Assembly (NCBI GenBank): GCA_023231445.1
Contig: JALNVF010000099.1
Location: 1 to 12,327 of the forward strand
DNA length: 12,327 nucleotides
Reading direction: 5' to 3'
From: Treponema sp.
GTDB taxonomy: Bacteria > Spirochaetota > Spirochaetia > Treponematales > Treponemataceae
Positions 7,126-12,327 of this stretch are shown one piece after another (position 1 is the first letter of the stretch; the number at the start of each line of letters is the position of its first letter). A model generated the notes under the pieces. That model saw only the letters and a list, made by a program, of their open reading frames with translations, was not told where the DNA came from and did no database searches. A program made the position numbers and the translations under genes.

Positions 7126-7154
7126 AATAAAACACTGCCGGAGTAATCTGTCAA
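7126..7154 (-). promoter_or_regulatory. Ferritin promoter
   Basis: On the minus strand a perfect TTGACA (7149-7154) is followed by a 17-base spacer and TTTATT (7126-7131, 4 of 6). Transcription would begin near 7119, about 76 bases before the ferritin ATG. The consensus -35 with ideal spacing makes this the best promoter on this strand. Confidence 0.6.
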
Positions 7155-7185
7155 GGAAAAAACGCAGAAGCCAAAAACAGATTAC
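7143..7185. repeat. 9-bp inverted repeat over the ferritin -35 and the chromate gene stop
   Basis: GTAATCTGT (7143-7151) and ACAGATTAC (7177-7185) are perfect complements 25 bases apart. The left arm overlaps the ferritin -35 and the right arm contains the stop codon of the upstream chromate transporter gene. No T-run follows either arm, so a normal terminator is unlikely. A regulator-binding site is possible. Confidence 0.4.
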
Positions 7186-7745
7186 AGCACCTTATATACG
7201 ATAATACCTGCTGCGGCAGTACCCAGCATAACATAGACGGGATCAGTTTTCCATTTGCGCAGTATAAACAGGCTCACCGCAAATATGACAAACGCTTTTA
7301 TATCAGCGGCAGGAAGCGGAAACTTAAGCACCTCTGTATTGAACAACGAAAGCAGCAGTATGGATATTCCCGCAGAGGCAATGAGAGCTACGACAGCAGG
7401 CCTCAGGCCGCCCAAAACGCCCTGTATAATAGAAAGATTTTTGTATTTAAAATAAAAATACGATACGGCCATCACGATGATGCACGAAGGAAGGATACAG
7501 CCCAACGTTGCAACAACGGCACCGGCCATACCCGCAACACGAATTCCGACAAACGTCGCTGAATTAATCGCTATTGGTCCCGGAGTCATCTGGGATATCG
7601 TTATTACATCGGTAAACTCTTTCATCGTCAGCCAGTGATGCAGCGTTACCACCTGATCTTGAATCAGCGGCAGCGTCGCATAACCTCCGCCGATGCCGAA
7701 CAAACCTACCTGGAAAAAACTGACAAGCAGCTGAACATATATCAT
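7182..7745 (-). CDS. Chromate transporter family protein, half-size, second of pair
   Basis: Predicted 187-residue membrane protein of the CHR family. Members of the short type occur as adjacent pairs that together act as one transporter; chromate export is proven for some, while the natural substrate of many is unknown. Family signatures are GIGGGYATLPLI near residue 20 and ISQMTPGPIAINSATFVG (about 50-67), followed by GCILPSCIIV. About five to six hydrophobic segments are visible. The ATG overlaps the stop of the upstream partner (TAATG), so translation is coupled. It carries the more canonical TPGPIA motif of the two. Whether it moves chromate in this organism cannot be told. Confidence 0.92.
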   Translation of the reverse strand: MIYVQLLVSFFQVGLFGIGGGYATLPLIQDQVVTLHHWLTMKEFTDVITISQMTPGPIAINSATFVGIRVAGMAGAVVATLGCILPSCIIVMAVSYFYFKYKNLSIIQGVLGGLRPAVVALIASAGISILLLSLFNTEVLKFPLPAADIKAFVIFAVSLFILRKWKTDPVYVMLGTAAAGIIVYKVL

Positions 7746-8311
7746 TAACGGCGTCCCTTACGGTTCCGGTATACCGCAGATACAGCTCCCAGTGCCGCAC
7801 ACAAAACTATTATCAGAATTATGTTAACGTTAAAGAAATAAGAAGCGGTAAAAACAGCGAACATCAGGATGACAGACAGCAGATTTTTCTCTTTAATGAC
7901 ATCACCTCCCATAGTGATGACAACATCGAAAATAACAGCGGAGACGCCTGCCTGCATACCTTTGAGAGCCGCACTTACAAAAGAATTGCGTTCGAATGAC
8001 TGGTAGAACAACGAAATGACGGCAAGGATTAGAAGCGGGGGGAGGATTGTACCGCATATGGTCAGCAGTGCTCCCGGGATTCCTGCGACGCGGTAGCCGA
8101 CAAGAATGGAGGCATTCACCGCAATGGATCCCGGTGCTGACTGAGCGATTGCCGTAAGGTCGATCATTTCCTTTTCGTCAATCCAGTGATATTCGTCGAC
8201 GAACTTCTTCCTCATAAGCGAAACAATGACGTACCCTCCGCCGAATGTAAACGTACTCAGAAACAGTGTGGAAAGAAACAGTTTCCTGTATTCAGTAAAA
8301 CCCGTTTTCAC
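7745..8311 (-). CDS. Chromate transporter family protein, half-size, first of pair
   Basis: Predicted 188-residue membrane protein paralogous to its neighbour. Signatures are FGGGYVIVSLM near residue 23 and IAQSAPGSIAVNASILVG (about 54-71), followed by GTILPPLLIL. The canonical TPGPIA is APGSIA here, a common asymmetry between the partners of such pairs. It starts with GTG, preceded by AGGAG seven bases upstream. The last residues (RNRKGRR) form a basic cytoplasmic tail. It heads the two-gene operon and is divergent from the small multidrug-export gene across a 312-base spacer holding palindromes. Confidence 0.92.
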   Translation of the reverse strand: MKTGFTEYRKLFLSTLFLSTFTFGGGYVIVSLMRKKFVDEYHWIDEKEMIDLTAIAQSAPGSIAVNASILVGYRVAGIPGALLTICGTILPPLLILAVISLFYQSFERNSFVSAALKGMQAGVSAVIFDVVITMGGDVIKEKNLLSVILMFAVFTASYFFNVNIILIIVLCAALGAVSAVYRNRKGRR

Positions 8312-8623
8312 GTATAGGCTCCTGTAAAGTCAAATAAAACCTGTAATACAGGCAGGAAGATGCGCAGAATGCCTGCAGGTATTCCGGCTGAATGATTATG
8401 GAACAGGTTACCTAAAAGAAAGAAATATTGCAACAGGCAGAAATATACCGGAGAAAACACAAAATTTGATAATTTTTTCGTTTGATTATGATTTACTTTT
8501 ATAATCGAGGGAAGTCTGGCTGTATAAAACCTGTCTGGTATTTTGACAAATCAATGTATCCGGCACATCAATCAGCAGCAGCAGGCTTTTCTTCCGCTTA
8601 TTGAATCAGTATACTTAGTATCT
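8312..8623. other. Divergent spacer between chromate and multidrug-export genes
   Basis: No gene is seen. On the chromate side are CCTGT-AAT-ACAGG (8340-8352) and the near-palindrome GAATGCCTGCAGGTATTC (8367-8384, one G/T mismatch). On the rightward side are a perfect TATAAT (8500-8505) with a poor -35 and a TATACT (8610-8615) very close to the next start codon. An open frame from TTG 8543 runs into the next gene but lacks a ribosome binding site. Confidence 0.6.
8367..8384. repeat. 18-bp near-palindrome upstream of the chromate transporter pair
   Basis: GAATGCCTGCAGGTATTC is symmetric apart from one G/T position and is centred on CCTGCAGG. It lies about 56 bases upstream of the GTG of the first chromate gene. 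It could be an operator or, in RNA, a hairpin. The nearby CCTGT/ACAGG repeat adds to the symmetry. Confidence 0.4.
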
Positions 8624-9097
8624 ATGCTGAAACACTATTTATGGATATTTTTCATCTCTATGGTCCCACTCATTGAACTGCGGGGTGCCATACCCGTATC
8701 GCAGGCCTTCAATCCCCCGCTCCCACTTCTGTGGTCGTATGTTGTGTGCATCATAGGGAATATGATTCCGGTTCCGGTCATCTATCTGTTTGCGCGGAAA
8801 TTTCTTGAATGGGGCTCAGACAAAAAAGTCATCGGCAGAATTTGTACGTTTTTCCTTGTAAAAGGCAGGCACGGCGGTGAAAAGCTTCAGGCAAAAGCCG
8901 GACACGGACTTTTTATTGCACTTATGCTGTTTGTCGGCATTCCTCTTCCCGGAACCGGTGCATGGACAGGTACACTCGCCGCAAGCATCCTCGATATGGA
9001 TTTCAAGGAAACGGTTCTTGCGGTCACAGGGGGAGTGCTCATCGCCGGAATCATAATGGCGTTTATCAGTTTCGGCGTATTCAGTTTCGTAAAATGA
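8624..9097 (+). CDS. Small multidrug-export family membrane protein (COG2426 type)
   Basis: Predicted 157-residue membrane protein. The family name comes from weak historical evidence and its substrate is not established. Typical features are ISMVPLIELRGAIPVSQAF near the N terminus, IIGNMIPVPVIYLFAR, a basic loop with KGRHGGEKLQAKAGHG, and LFVGIPLPGTGAWTGTLAA. About four to five hydrophobic segments are visible. I chose ATG 8624 because LKHYLWIFFISMVPLIELRG is the usual family beginning. The 27 residues that would be added by starting at TTG 8543 are polar and unlike the family. The ATG has no ribosome binding site, and TATACT ends only eight bases before it, so the mRNA may be leaderless. 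prsW follows after 27 bases. Confidence 0.85.
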   Translation: MLKHYLWIFFISMVPLIELRGAIPVSQAFNPPLPLLWSYVVCIIGNMIPVPVIYLFARKFLEWGSDKKVIGRICTFFLVKGRHGGEKLQAKAGHGLFIALMLFVGIPLPGTGAWTGTLAASILDMDFKETVLAVTGGVLIAGIIMAFISFGVFSFVK

Positions 9098-9124
9098 TAA
9101 TCACTATGAGAAGGAGAAAACATC

Positions 9125-9835
9125 ATGACAAGATTTTTATTTTATTTTGTACTTCTTCCTGCCCTGCTTCCTGTAATTCTTATTGTGGGGTATGTATACA
9201 AACAGGATAAAGTGGAACGCGAACCCGCTCTCATGGTACTGAAAGCACTTTTTTACGGCGCTCTTTTCTCTCTGGCGGATATTCCTGTGGAACGCCTGCT
9301 GCAGCAGATAATCGCTGCATATTATCCTGCAATGGATATAAATTATCAGTTGGCCGAAAATTTCTTAGGTGTCGCAGCTGTTGAAGAACTGACAAAATGG
9401 CTCGTCCTGTATCTGTTCATCTGGAAATCGCACGATTTTGATTATAAGTTCGACGGCATTGTATACGGAGTGTCAGCGTCTCTCGGATTTGCCGGACTTG
9501 AAAATATCATTTATGTCATACATTACGGTACAGGAGTCGCTGTATCCCGCGCACTTTTTGCAATTCCCGGCCATGCAGCGTTCGGTATCATTATGGGATT
9601 TTTTCTTGCACGGGCAAAACATTTTCGGCTCCGCGGCCACAGCTTTATAAGTTTCCTCTGCATGGTGCTCTGCATTGCAATCCCGGTCTGTATACACGGA
9701 ACATACGATTTTCTTCTAAGCCCCGCAGCAAACAGCAGTAACTTTTCACCGTATTTCTTTATACTCGTCATTGTCATTGACGTTATATCATACCGGATAA
9801 TCAGGCACGAATCGCGGACAGGCAGACCCTTATAA
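9125..9835 (+). CDS. prsW: PrsW-family intramembrane glutamic protease
   Basis: Predicted 236-residue polytopic membrane protease. Bacillus PrsW starts degradation of an anti-sigma factor by cutting it at the membrane, but the family is broad (it belongs to the CPBP/Abi-related group) and the substrate here is unknown. Conserved sites are E87-E88-x-x-K91, GFAGLEN with E126, a histidine in IPGHAAFG (H150), and IHGTYDF with H191 and D195. About seven to eight hydrophobic segments are visible and length is slightly above Bacillus PrsW. AAGGAG (9111-9116) lies eight bases before the ATG. It is probably co-transcribed with the upstream membrane protein. No anti-sigma factor is adjacent; a sigma factor gene occurs about 8 kb away, with no evidence of a link. 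Confidence 0.85.
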   Translation: MTRFLFYFVLLPALLPVILIVGYVYKQDKVEREPALMVLKALFYGALFSLADIPVERLLQQIIAAYYPAMDINYQLAENFLGVAAVEELTKWLVLYLFIWKSHDFDYKFDGIVYGVSASLGFAGLENIIYVIHYGTGVAVSRALFAIPGHAAFGIIMGFFLARAKHFRLRGHSFISFLCMVLCIAIPVCIHGTYDFLLSPAANSSNFSPYFFILVIVIDVISYRIIRHESRTGRPL

Positions 9836-9968
9836 GGCACAGAAGCAACAGATTTTTCAGGCAGCACAGAACCTTTTGGAAGCAGTAAATAAACCGGTCA
9901 TACTATACAGGGCACATGAAGTAAAATTTATTCCGTCAGGTCATTTCAAATACAGCAACCGGACTAAA

Positions 9969-10137
9969 ATTTTTAAAGAAGTCTTCTTCTAAGTTCAAAT
10001 GAGGCTTGTTTCAAATTAAAAGAAGGCTTCTTTGAACTTCAAACGAGCCTTCTTTCAAGTTGAATGTCCCGGACATTTAACTTGAATCTCCCGGACATTT
10101 AACTTGAATCTCCCGGACATTTAACCGGATATCCGGT
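9969..10137. repeat. 22-bp periodic array of palindromic units
   Basis: Cutting from 9991 every 22 bases gives units at 9991, 10013, 10035, 10057, 10079 and 10101, all beginning AAnTT. A degenerate unit precedes them (9969) and one follows (10123). The first three share a core like GAGGCTT or GAAGGCTTC ending in TTT plus one base; the last three share CCCGGACATTT, and the units at 10079 and 10101 are identical. Unit centres are palindromic (AAAGAAG-G-CTTCTTT; AATGTCC-C-GGACATT) and so are the junctions (TTTGAA-C-TTCAAA; TTCAA-G-TTGAA). Symmetry centres therefore recur every 11 bases, about one DNA turn. Larger inverted repeats arise, such as an 18-1-18 pair at 10019-10055 (16 of 18 matched). 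Twenty-two is not a multiple of three, so it is not coding. Confidence 0.85.
10124..10137. repeat. Perfect 14-bp palindrome at the array end
   Basis: ACCGGATATCCGGT is fully self-complementary. It replaces the body of what would be the next 22-bp unit and so marks the right border of the array. Confidence 0.6.
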
Positions 10138-10230
10138 AATTAAACAGGACACAGAGATACCTGACAAGCAGTTTCGCTAAAGTAATGATCAATCTTCCTT
10201 CAGTCACACCGTTTATCAGCATCAGGTTTA

Positions 10231-10259
10231 TTGACGTAACACAGAGAGAAGAGTAAAGT
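10231..10259 (+). promoter_or_regulatory. Promoter of the 55-residue protein gene
   Basis: TTGACG (10231-10236, 5 of 6), a 17-base spacer and TAAAGT (10254-10259, 4 of 6). Transcription would start near 10266, leaving a short leader that holds only the GGAGG ribosome binding site. Confidence 0.55.
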
Positions 10260-10279
10260 CTATCTGTATGGAGGACACC

Positions 10280-10447
10280 ATGAGTAAAGGCAAAGGAAAA
10301 AACACAAACTTCATCCCCGGAGCAGGCAACAAACAGGGCGGAGCCGGCACAACCAATACCAGCATAAAAAATCAGTCTGCCCATAACCAGACATCCCGGA
10401 CACTTCTTACAAACCCAAGCCATATAGGCGGACGAGGAGGAAAGTAA
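10280..10447 (+). CDS. Unrecognised 55-residue basic Gly/Asn/Thr-rich protein
   Basis: I do not recognise this protein. The gene is short but complete: promoter-like hexamers, GGAGG (10270-10274) five bases before ATG, 55 codons, TAA, and a strong terminator starting three bases later. The protein begins MSKGKGKNTNFIPGAG and ends HIGGRGGK. It has six Lys and two Arg, and no Asp, Glu, Cys, Trp, Tyr or Val; about 11 Gly, 7 Asn and 7 Thr. No signal peptide or membrane segment is visible; the only hydrophobic pairs are F11-I12 and L42-L43. It is probably disordered and could bind nucleic acid or ribosomes, but that is only inferred from charge. Overlapping minus-strand frame 10121-10498 begins within the terminator and is not credible. 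Confidence 0.65.
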   Translation: MSKGKGKNTNFIPGAGNKQGGAGTTNTSIKNQSAHNQTSRTLLTNPSHIGGRGGK

Positions 10448-10449
10448 GA

Positions 10450-10490
10450 GTACAAAAAAGATGCCCCCGGGACGGGCATCTTTTTTGTAC
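10450..10490. terminator. Strong bidirectional terminator after the small gene
   Basis: A perfect 17-bp inverted repeat: GTACAAAAAAGATGCCC (10450-10466) and its complement (10474-10490) around the 7-base loop CCGGGAC. The GATGCCC/GGGCATC part forms a GC-containing stem followed by T6 on the plus strand and, by symmetry, on the minus strand too. It ends the small gene on one side and can stop leftward transcription from ribH on the other. Confidence 0.92.
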
Positions 10491-10502
10491 GTCTCCAATA
10501 AA

Positions 10503-10530
10503 AGAAAAAAATACGTCAGTATTTTTTTCT
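10503..10530. terminator. A/T-rich hairpin 1, possible bidirectional terminator
   Basis: AGAAAAAAATAC (10503-10514), loop GTCA, and the exact complement GTATTTTTTTCT (10519-10530): a 12-bp perfect stem. It has a T7 run on both strands but no GC-rich stem base, so it is not a textbook terminator. Confidence 0.5.
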
Positions 10531-10556
10531 CCCTACGACTTCCACGTCTCCAATAA

Positions 10557-10588
10557 AAGAAAAAAAATACGTCAGTATTTTTTTTCTT
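10557..10588. terminator. A/T-rich hairpin 2, possible bidirectional terminator for ribH
   Basis: AAGAAAAAAAATAC (10557-10570), loop GTCA, and the exact complement (10575-10588): a 14-bp perfect stem. It is 17 bases downstream of the ribH stop in the leftward direction. Compared with hairpin 1 it has one more A and one more T, so the stem stays perfect. Confidence 0.5.
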
Positions 10589-10604
10589 CCCACGACTTCC
10601 ACGT

Positions 10605-11075
10605 TTATAGTAATTTCAGCACATTAATCATCTCGATGGCATCCAGCGCACAGTCATATCCCTTGTTACCAGCCTTGGTGCCTGCTCGTTCAACAGCCTG
10701 CTCAATAGTATCCGTCGTAAGAACACCAAACAGGACCGGCACACAAGTTGCAAGAGAAACGGCGGCGATTCCCTTCGACACCTCATTACAGACATACTCA
10801 TAATGTGATGTTTGTCCCCGAATTACCGAACCCAGACAAATAACCGCATCGTATCTTCCGCTGACCGCCATTTTTTTTGCAGCGACAGGAATTTCAAACG
10901 CACCGGGAACTTTCACAAGTGTTATATTGCCGTTTTTTACATCATGACGCAGAAGTCCGTCCAGTGCACCGGAAATGAGTCTTGATACGACAAAATCATT
11001 GAATCTGGAAGCAACAATTCCAATTCTCATGTCACCTGATGAAACGACCGAACCTTCAATCGTTGTTATTTCCAT
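10605..11075 (-). CDS. ribH: 6,7-dimethyl-8-ribityllumazine synthase
   Basis: Predicted 156-residue cytosolic enzyme that condenses 5-amino-6-ribitylaminouracil with 3,4-dihydroxy-2-butanone 4-phosphate, the penultimate step to riboflavin; it usually forms a 60-mer shell or a pentamer. Conserved sites are ASRFNDF (22-28), VPGAFEIP (56-63), GSVIRGQTSHYE with catalytic H91, and PVLFGVLTT followed by EQAVERAGTKAGNKG (F116, R130). I chose ATG 11075, with GGAGG eight bases upstream. The frame opens five codons earlier at a TTG that overlaps this ribosome binding site. It lies 18 bases after ribBA, and the second substrate is made by that enzyme. The transcript ends at tandem hairpins. Confidence 0.97.
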   Translation of the reverse strand: MEITTIEGSVVSSGDMRIGIVASRFNDFVVSRLISGALDGLLRHDVKNGNITLVKVPGAFEIPVAAKKMAVSGRYDAVICLGSVIRGQTSHYEYVCNEVSKGIAAVSLATCVPVLFGVLTTDTIEQAVERAGTKAGNKGYDCALDAIEMINVLKLL

Positions 11076-11093
11076 ACTATAATCCTCCAAAAA

Positions 11094-12308
11094 TTATACG
11101 TTTGTAAGCAGATGCCCCATACGGTACTTTTTCGTCTTCAGATAGGCGCAGTCGTACTTCTGCGGATTTATTTCAAGCGGAATTCGTTCCGTGATTTTTA
11201 TTCCGCTATCTTCAGGAGCAAGTTCTTCAAGCTTCCGCGGATTGTTCGTTATAAGACGAATCTCATGTATACCAAGCTGATTTAAAATCTGCGTACCATC
11301 AGTATAATCACGTGCATCTTCAGGAAAACCAAGTTTTAAATTCGCGTCAACCGTATCACAACCTGTATCCTGCAGACTGTATGCACGGATTTTATTTGCA
11401 AAACCGATTCCTCTGCCTTCCTGTGACAAATAAACAAGTACACCGCGGCCTTCTTCTGCAATCATTTTAAGCGCAGCGTCAAGCTGCTGGCCACAGTCGC
11501 ACCGGAGAGAACCGAAAGTATCACCGGTAATACACTGGGAATGTACACGGCATAAAACAGGACCGCCGCCGGCGATATTTCCCATGACAAGCGCAGCATG
11601 TTCCCTGCCGTTAATTTTATTAACGAACGCAAAAATTTTAAAAATACCGAATTTTGTCGGAAGTTCAGATTCTGCAGCAAGTTCCGTAATTATTTCGTGT
11701 GCTTTCCGGTACGCAGTAAGTGCTTCTATCGTTACTAGTTTTATACCCCACTCTTCAGAAAGCCGCATCACTTCCGGCAGCCGCGCCATATGACCGTCGG
11801 CGTTCATAATTTCACAGCATAGTCCGGCTTCCTGAAAACCTGCCATACGGCACAAATCAACCGTTGCCTCCGTATGACCGCGGCGGCAGAGCACTCCTCC
11901 GTCTTTTGCGATAAGCGGAAACAGGTGCCCCGGACGGCGGAAACAGGCAGAATTTGAAGCAGGATCCGCGAGTTTTTGGGCCGTAAGGCAGCGGTCAAAT
12001 GCAGAAATTCCGGTTGTTGTTTCAACAGCATCAACACTCACGGTAAATGCAGTACAATGATTATCAGTATTGCGCGTGGTCATCGGTTCAAGCTGCAGAC
12101 GATCTGCGATCCGTCCTGATACAGGCATACATATAAGTCCTCCCGCATGTGATACCATAAAATTCACCTGTTCAGGTGCAGCAGTCTGTCCGGCGGCAAT
12201 AAGATCACTTTCATTTTCACGATTTTTGTCATCTGCAACGATGATCATCTTTCCTTTTTTCATGTCATCCACAGCTTCTTCTATTGAAGCAAATACCGTT
12301 CTACCCAT
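11094..12308 (-). CDS. ribBA: Bifunctional DHBP synthase / GTP cyclohydrolase II
   Basis: Predicted 404-residue fusion that supplies both starting compounds of riboflavin synthesis. The N-terminal half makes 3,4-dihydroxy-2-butanone 4-phosphate from ribulose 5-phosphate: DDKNRENESD (26-35) with metal ligand E31, TAFTVSVDA, TTTGISAFDR (97-106), RPGHLFPL (125-132) and GHTEA with H145. The C-terminal half opens GTP: RVHSQCITGD followed by CDC gives zinc ligands C259, C270 and C272, then QEGRGIG (296-302) and LITNNPRKL. Slight departures from the usual text are DDK for DDE, HSQ for HSE and YLSQEGR for YLRQEGR; all zinc and metal ligands remain, so activity is expected. AGGAG lies seven bases before the ATG. 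Upstream genes, possibly ribD and ribE, would be beyond the window edge. Confidence 0.97.
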   Translation of the reverse strand: MGRTVFASIEEAVDDMKKGKMIIVADDKNRENESDLIAAGQTAAPEQVNFMVSHAGGLICMPVSGRIADRLQLEPMTTRNTDNHCTAFTVSVDAVETTTGISAFDRCLTAQKLADPASNSACFRRPGHLFPLIAKDGGVLCRRGHTEATVDLCRMAGFQEAGLCCEIMNADGHMARLPEVMRLSEEWGIKLVTIEALTAYRKAHEIITELAAESELPTKFGIFKIFAFVNKINGREHAALVMGNIAGGGPVLCRVHSQCITGDTFGSLRCDCGQQLDAALKMIAEEGRGVLVYLSQEGRGIGFANKIRAYSLQDTGCDTVDANLKLGFPEDARDYTDGTQILNQLGIHEIRLITNNPRKLEELAPEDSGIKITERIPLEINPQKYDCAYLKTKKYRMGHLLTNV

Positions 12309-12327
12309 TCTGATGCTCCTGTTCGTT

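Larger units (their letters stand above)
9836..10279. other. 444-base gene-poor region holding a 22-bp periodic array
   Basis: No gene with a start and ribosome binding site is seen. A 63-codon stop-free frame (9801-9992, +) overlaps the end of prsW in another frame but has no ATG. From about 9969 to 10137 a periodic array of palindromic units occurs. From 10138 to 10279 lies the upstream region of the small gene at 10280. Confidence 0.6.
10489..10600. repeat. Two tandem 55/57-bp repeats with A/T hairpins
   Basis: Copy 1 is 10489-10543 and copy 2 is 10544-10600. Both begin ACGTCTCCAATAAAAG and end ACGACTTCC. Their only differences are one extra A, one matching extra T, and a small change in the C-rich piece after the hairpin (CTCCCT versus CTTCCC). 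A further ACGT follows copy 2. Each copy carries one perfect hairpin described separately. Confidence 0.92.

Noticed and set aside
8543..8623. TTG-initiated 27-residue extension of the multidrug-export protein
   Set aside because: No ribosome binding site, polar sequence unlike the family N terminus; the family begins near residue 28 of that frame.
9969..10137. CRISPR array
   Set aside because: Units are contiguous with no unique spacers, are too short, and no cas gene is present.
10121..10498. 125-residue minus-strand open frame across the small gene
   Set aside because: It would start inside the terminator stem, has no ribosome binding site, and runs antisense to the small gene into the repeat array.
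11094..12308. Inactive RibBA because of DDK, HSQ and YLSQ variants
   Set aside because: All metal and zinc ligands and the remaining motifs are intact and both halves are full length, so loss of function is not supported.

Overview
The window reads like a chromosomal segment of a host-associated spirochaete, most likely a treponeme. This is inferred from gene content and style and cannot be proven here. A solute-binding lipoprotein has a relaxed lipobox (Y-I-S-C), thiamine is imported through a TPP-riboswitch-controlled thiBPQ operon with no thiamine biosynthesis genes in view, and the genes are compact with AT-rich spacers. A TPP riboswitch controlling a thiamine-pyrophosphate ABC transporter has been described in Treponema denticola, which fits.

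Layout. 12-845 (-) is an alternative sigma-70-family factor. 846-1475 is a 630-base AT-rich divergent spacer with clustered palindromes built from one ATACCATAT half-site. 1476-2081 (+) is a ThrH-type HAD phosphatase. 2090-5576 (+) is a complete thiamine import operon: promoter, TPP riboswitch whose P1 stem can include the start codon, then thiB, thiP and thiQ with overlapping ends. Convergent to it, 5599-7043 (-) is a ferritin followed after 11 bases by a thioredoxin-reductase-like flavoprotein. Next come two half-size chromate transporter genes, 7182-8311 (-), joined by a TAATG overlap. After a divergent spacer, 8624-9835 (+) holds a small multidrug-export-family membrane protein and a PrsW-family intramembrane protease.

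9836-10604 is the most unusual part. It has a 22-bp periodic array of palindromic units (about 9969-10137), then a compact gene for an unrecognised 55-residue protein without acidic residues (10280-10447). That gene has its own promoter, a strong ribosome binding site and a 17-bp-stem terminator. Two tandem 55/57-bp repeats follow, each carrying a perfect A/T-rich hairpin, and they end beside ribH. 10605-12308 (-) is ribBA-ribH, two steps of riboflavin synthesis; the rest of that pathway may lie to the right of the window.

How the genes fit together (inference): the segment is dominated by cofactor supply (thiamine import, riboflavin synthesis), iron and redox handling (ferritin plus a flavin/NAD(P)H disulfide reductase) and membrane functions. 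Most genes belong to well-known families. The candidates for something undescribed are the 22-bp array, the small basic protein, the hairpin repeats and the palindrome cluster upstream of the sigma factor.
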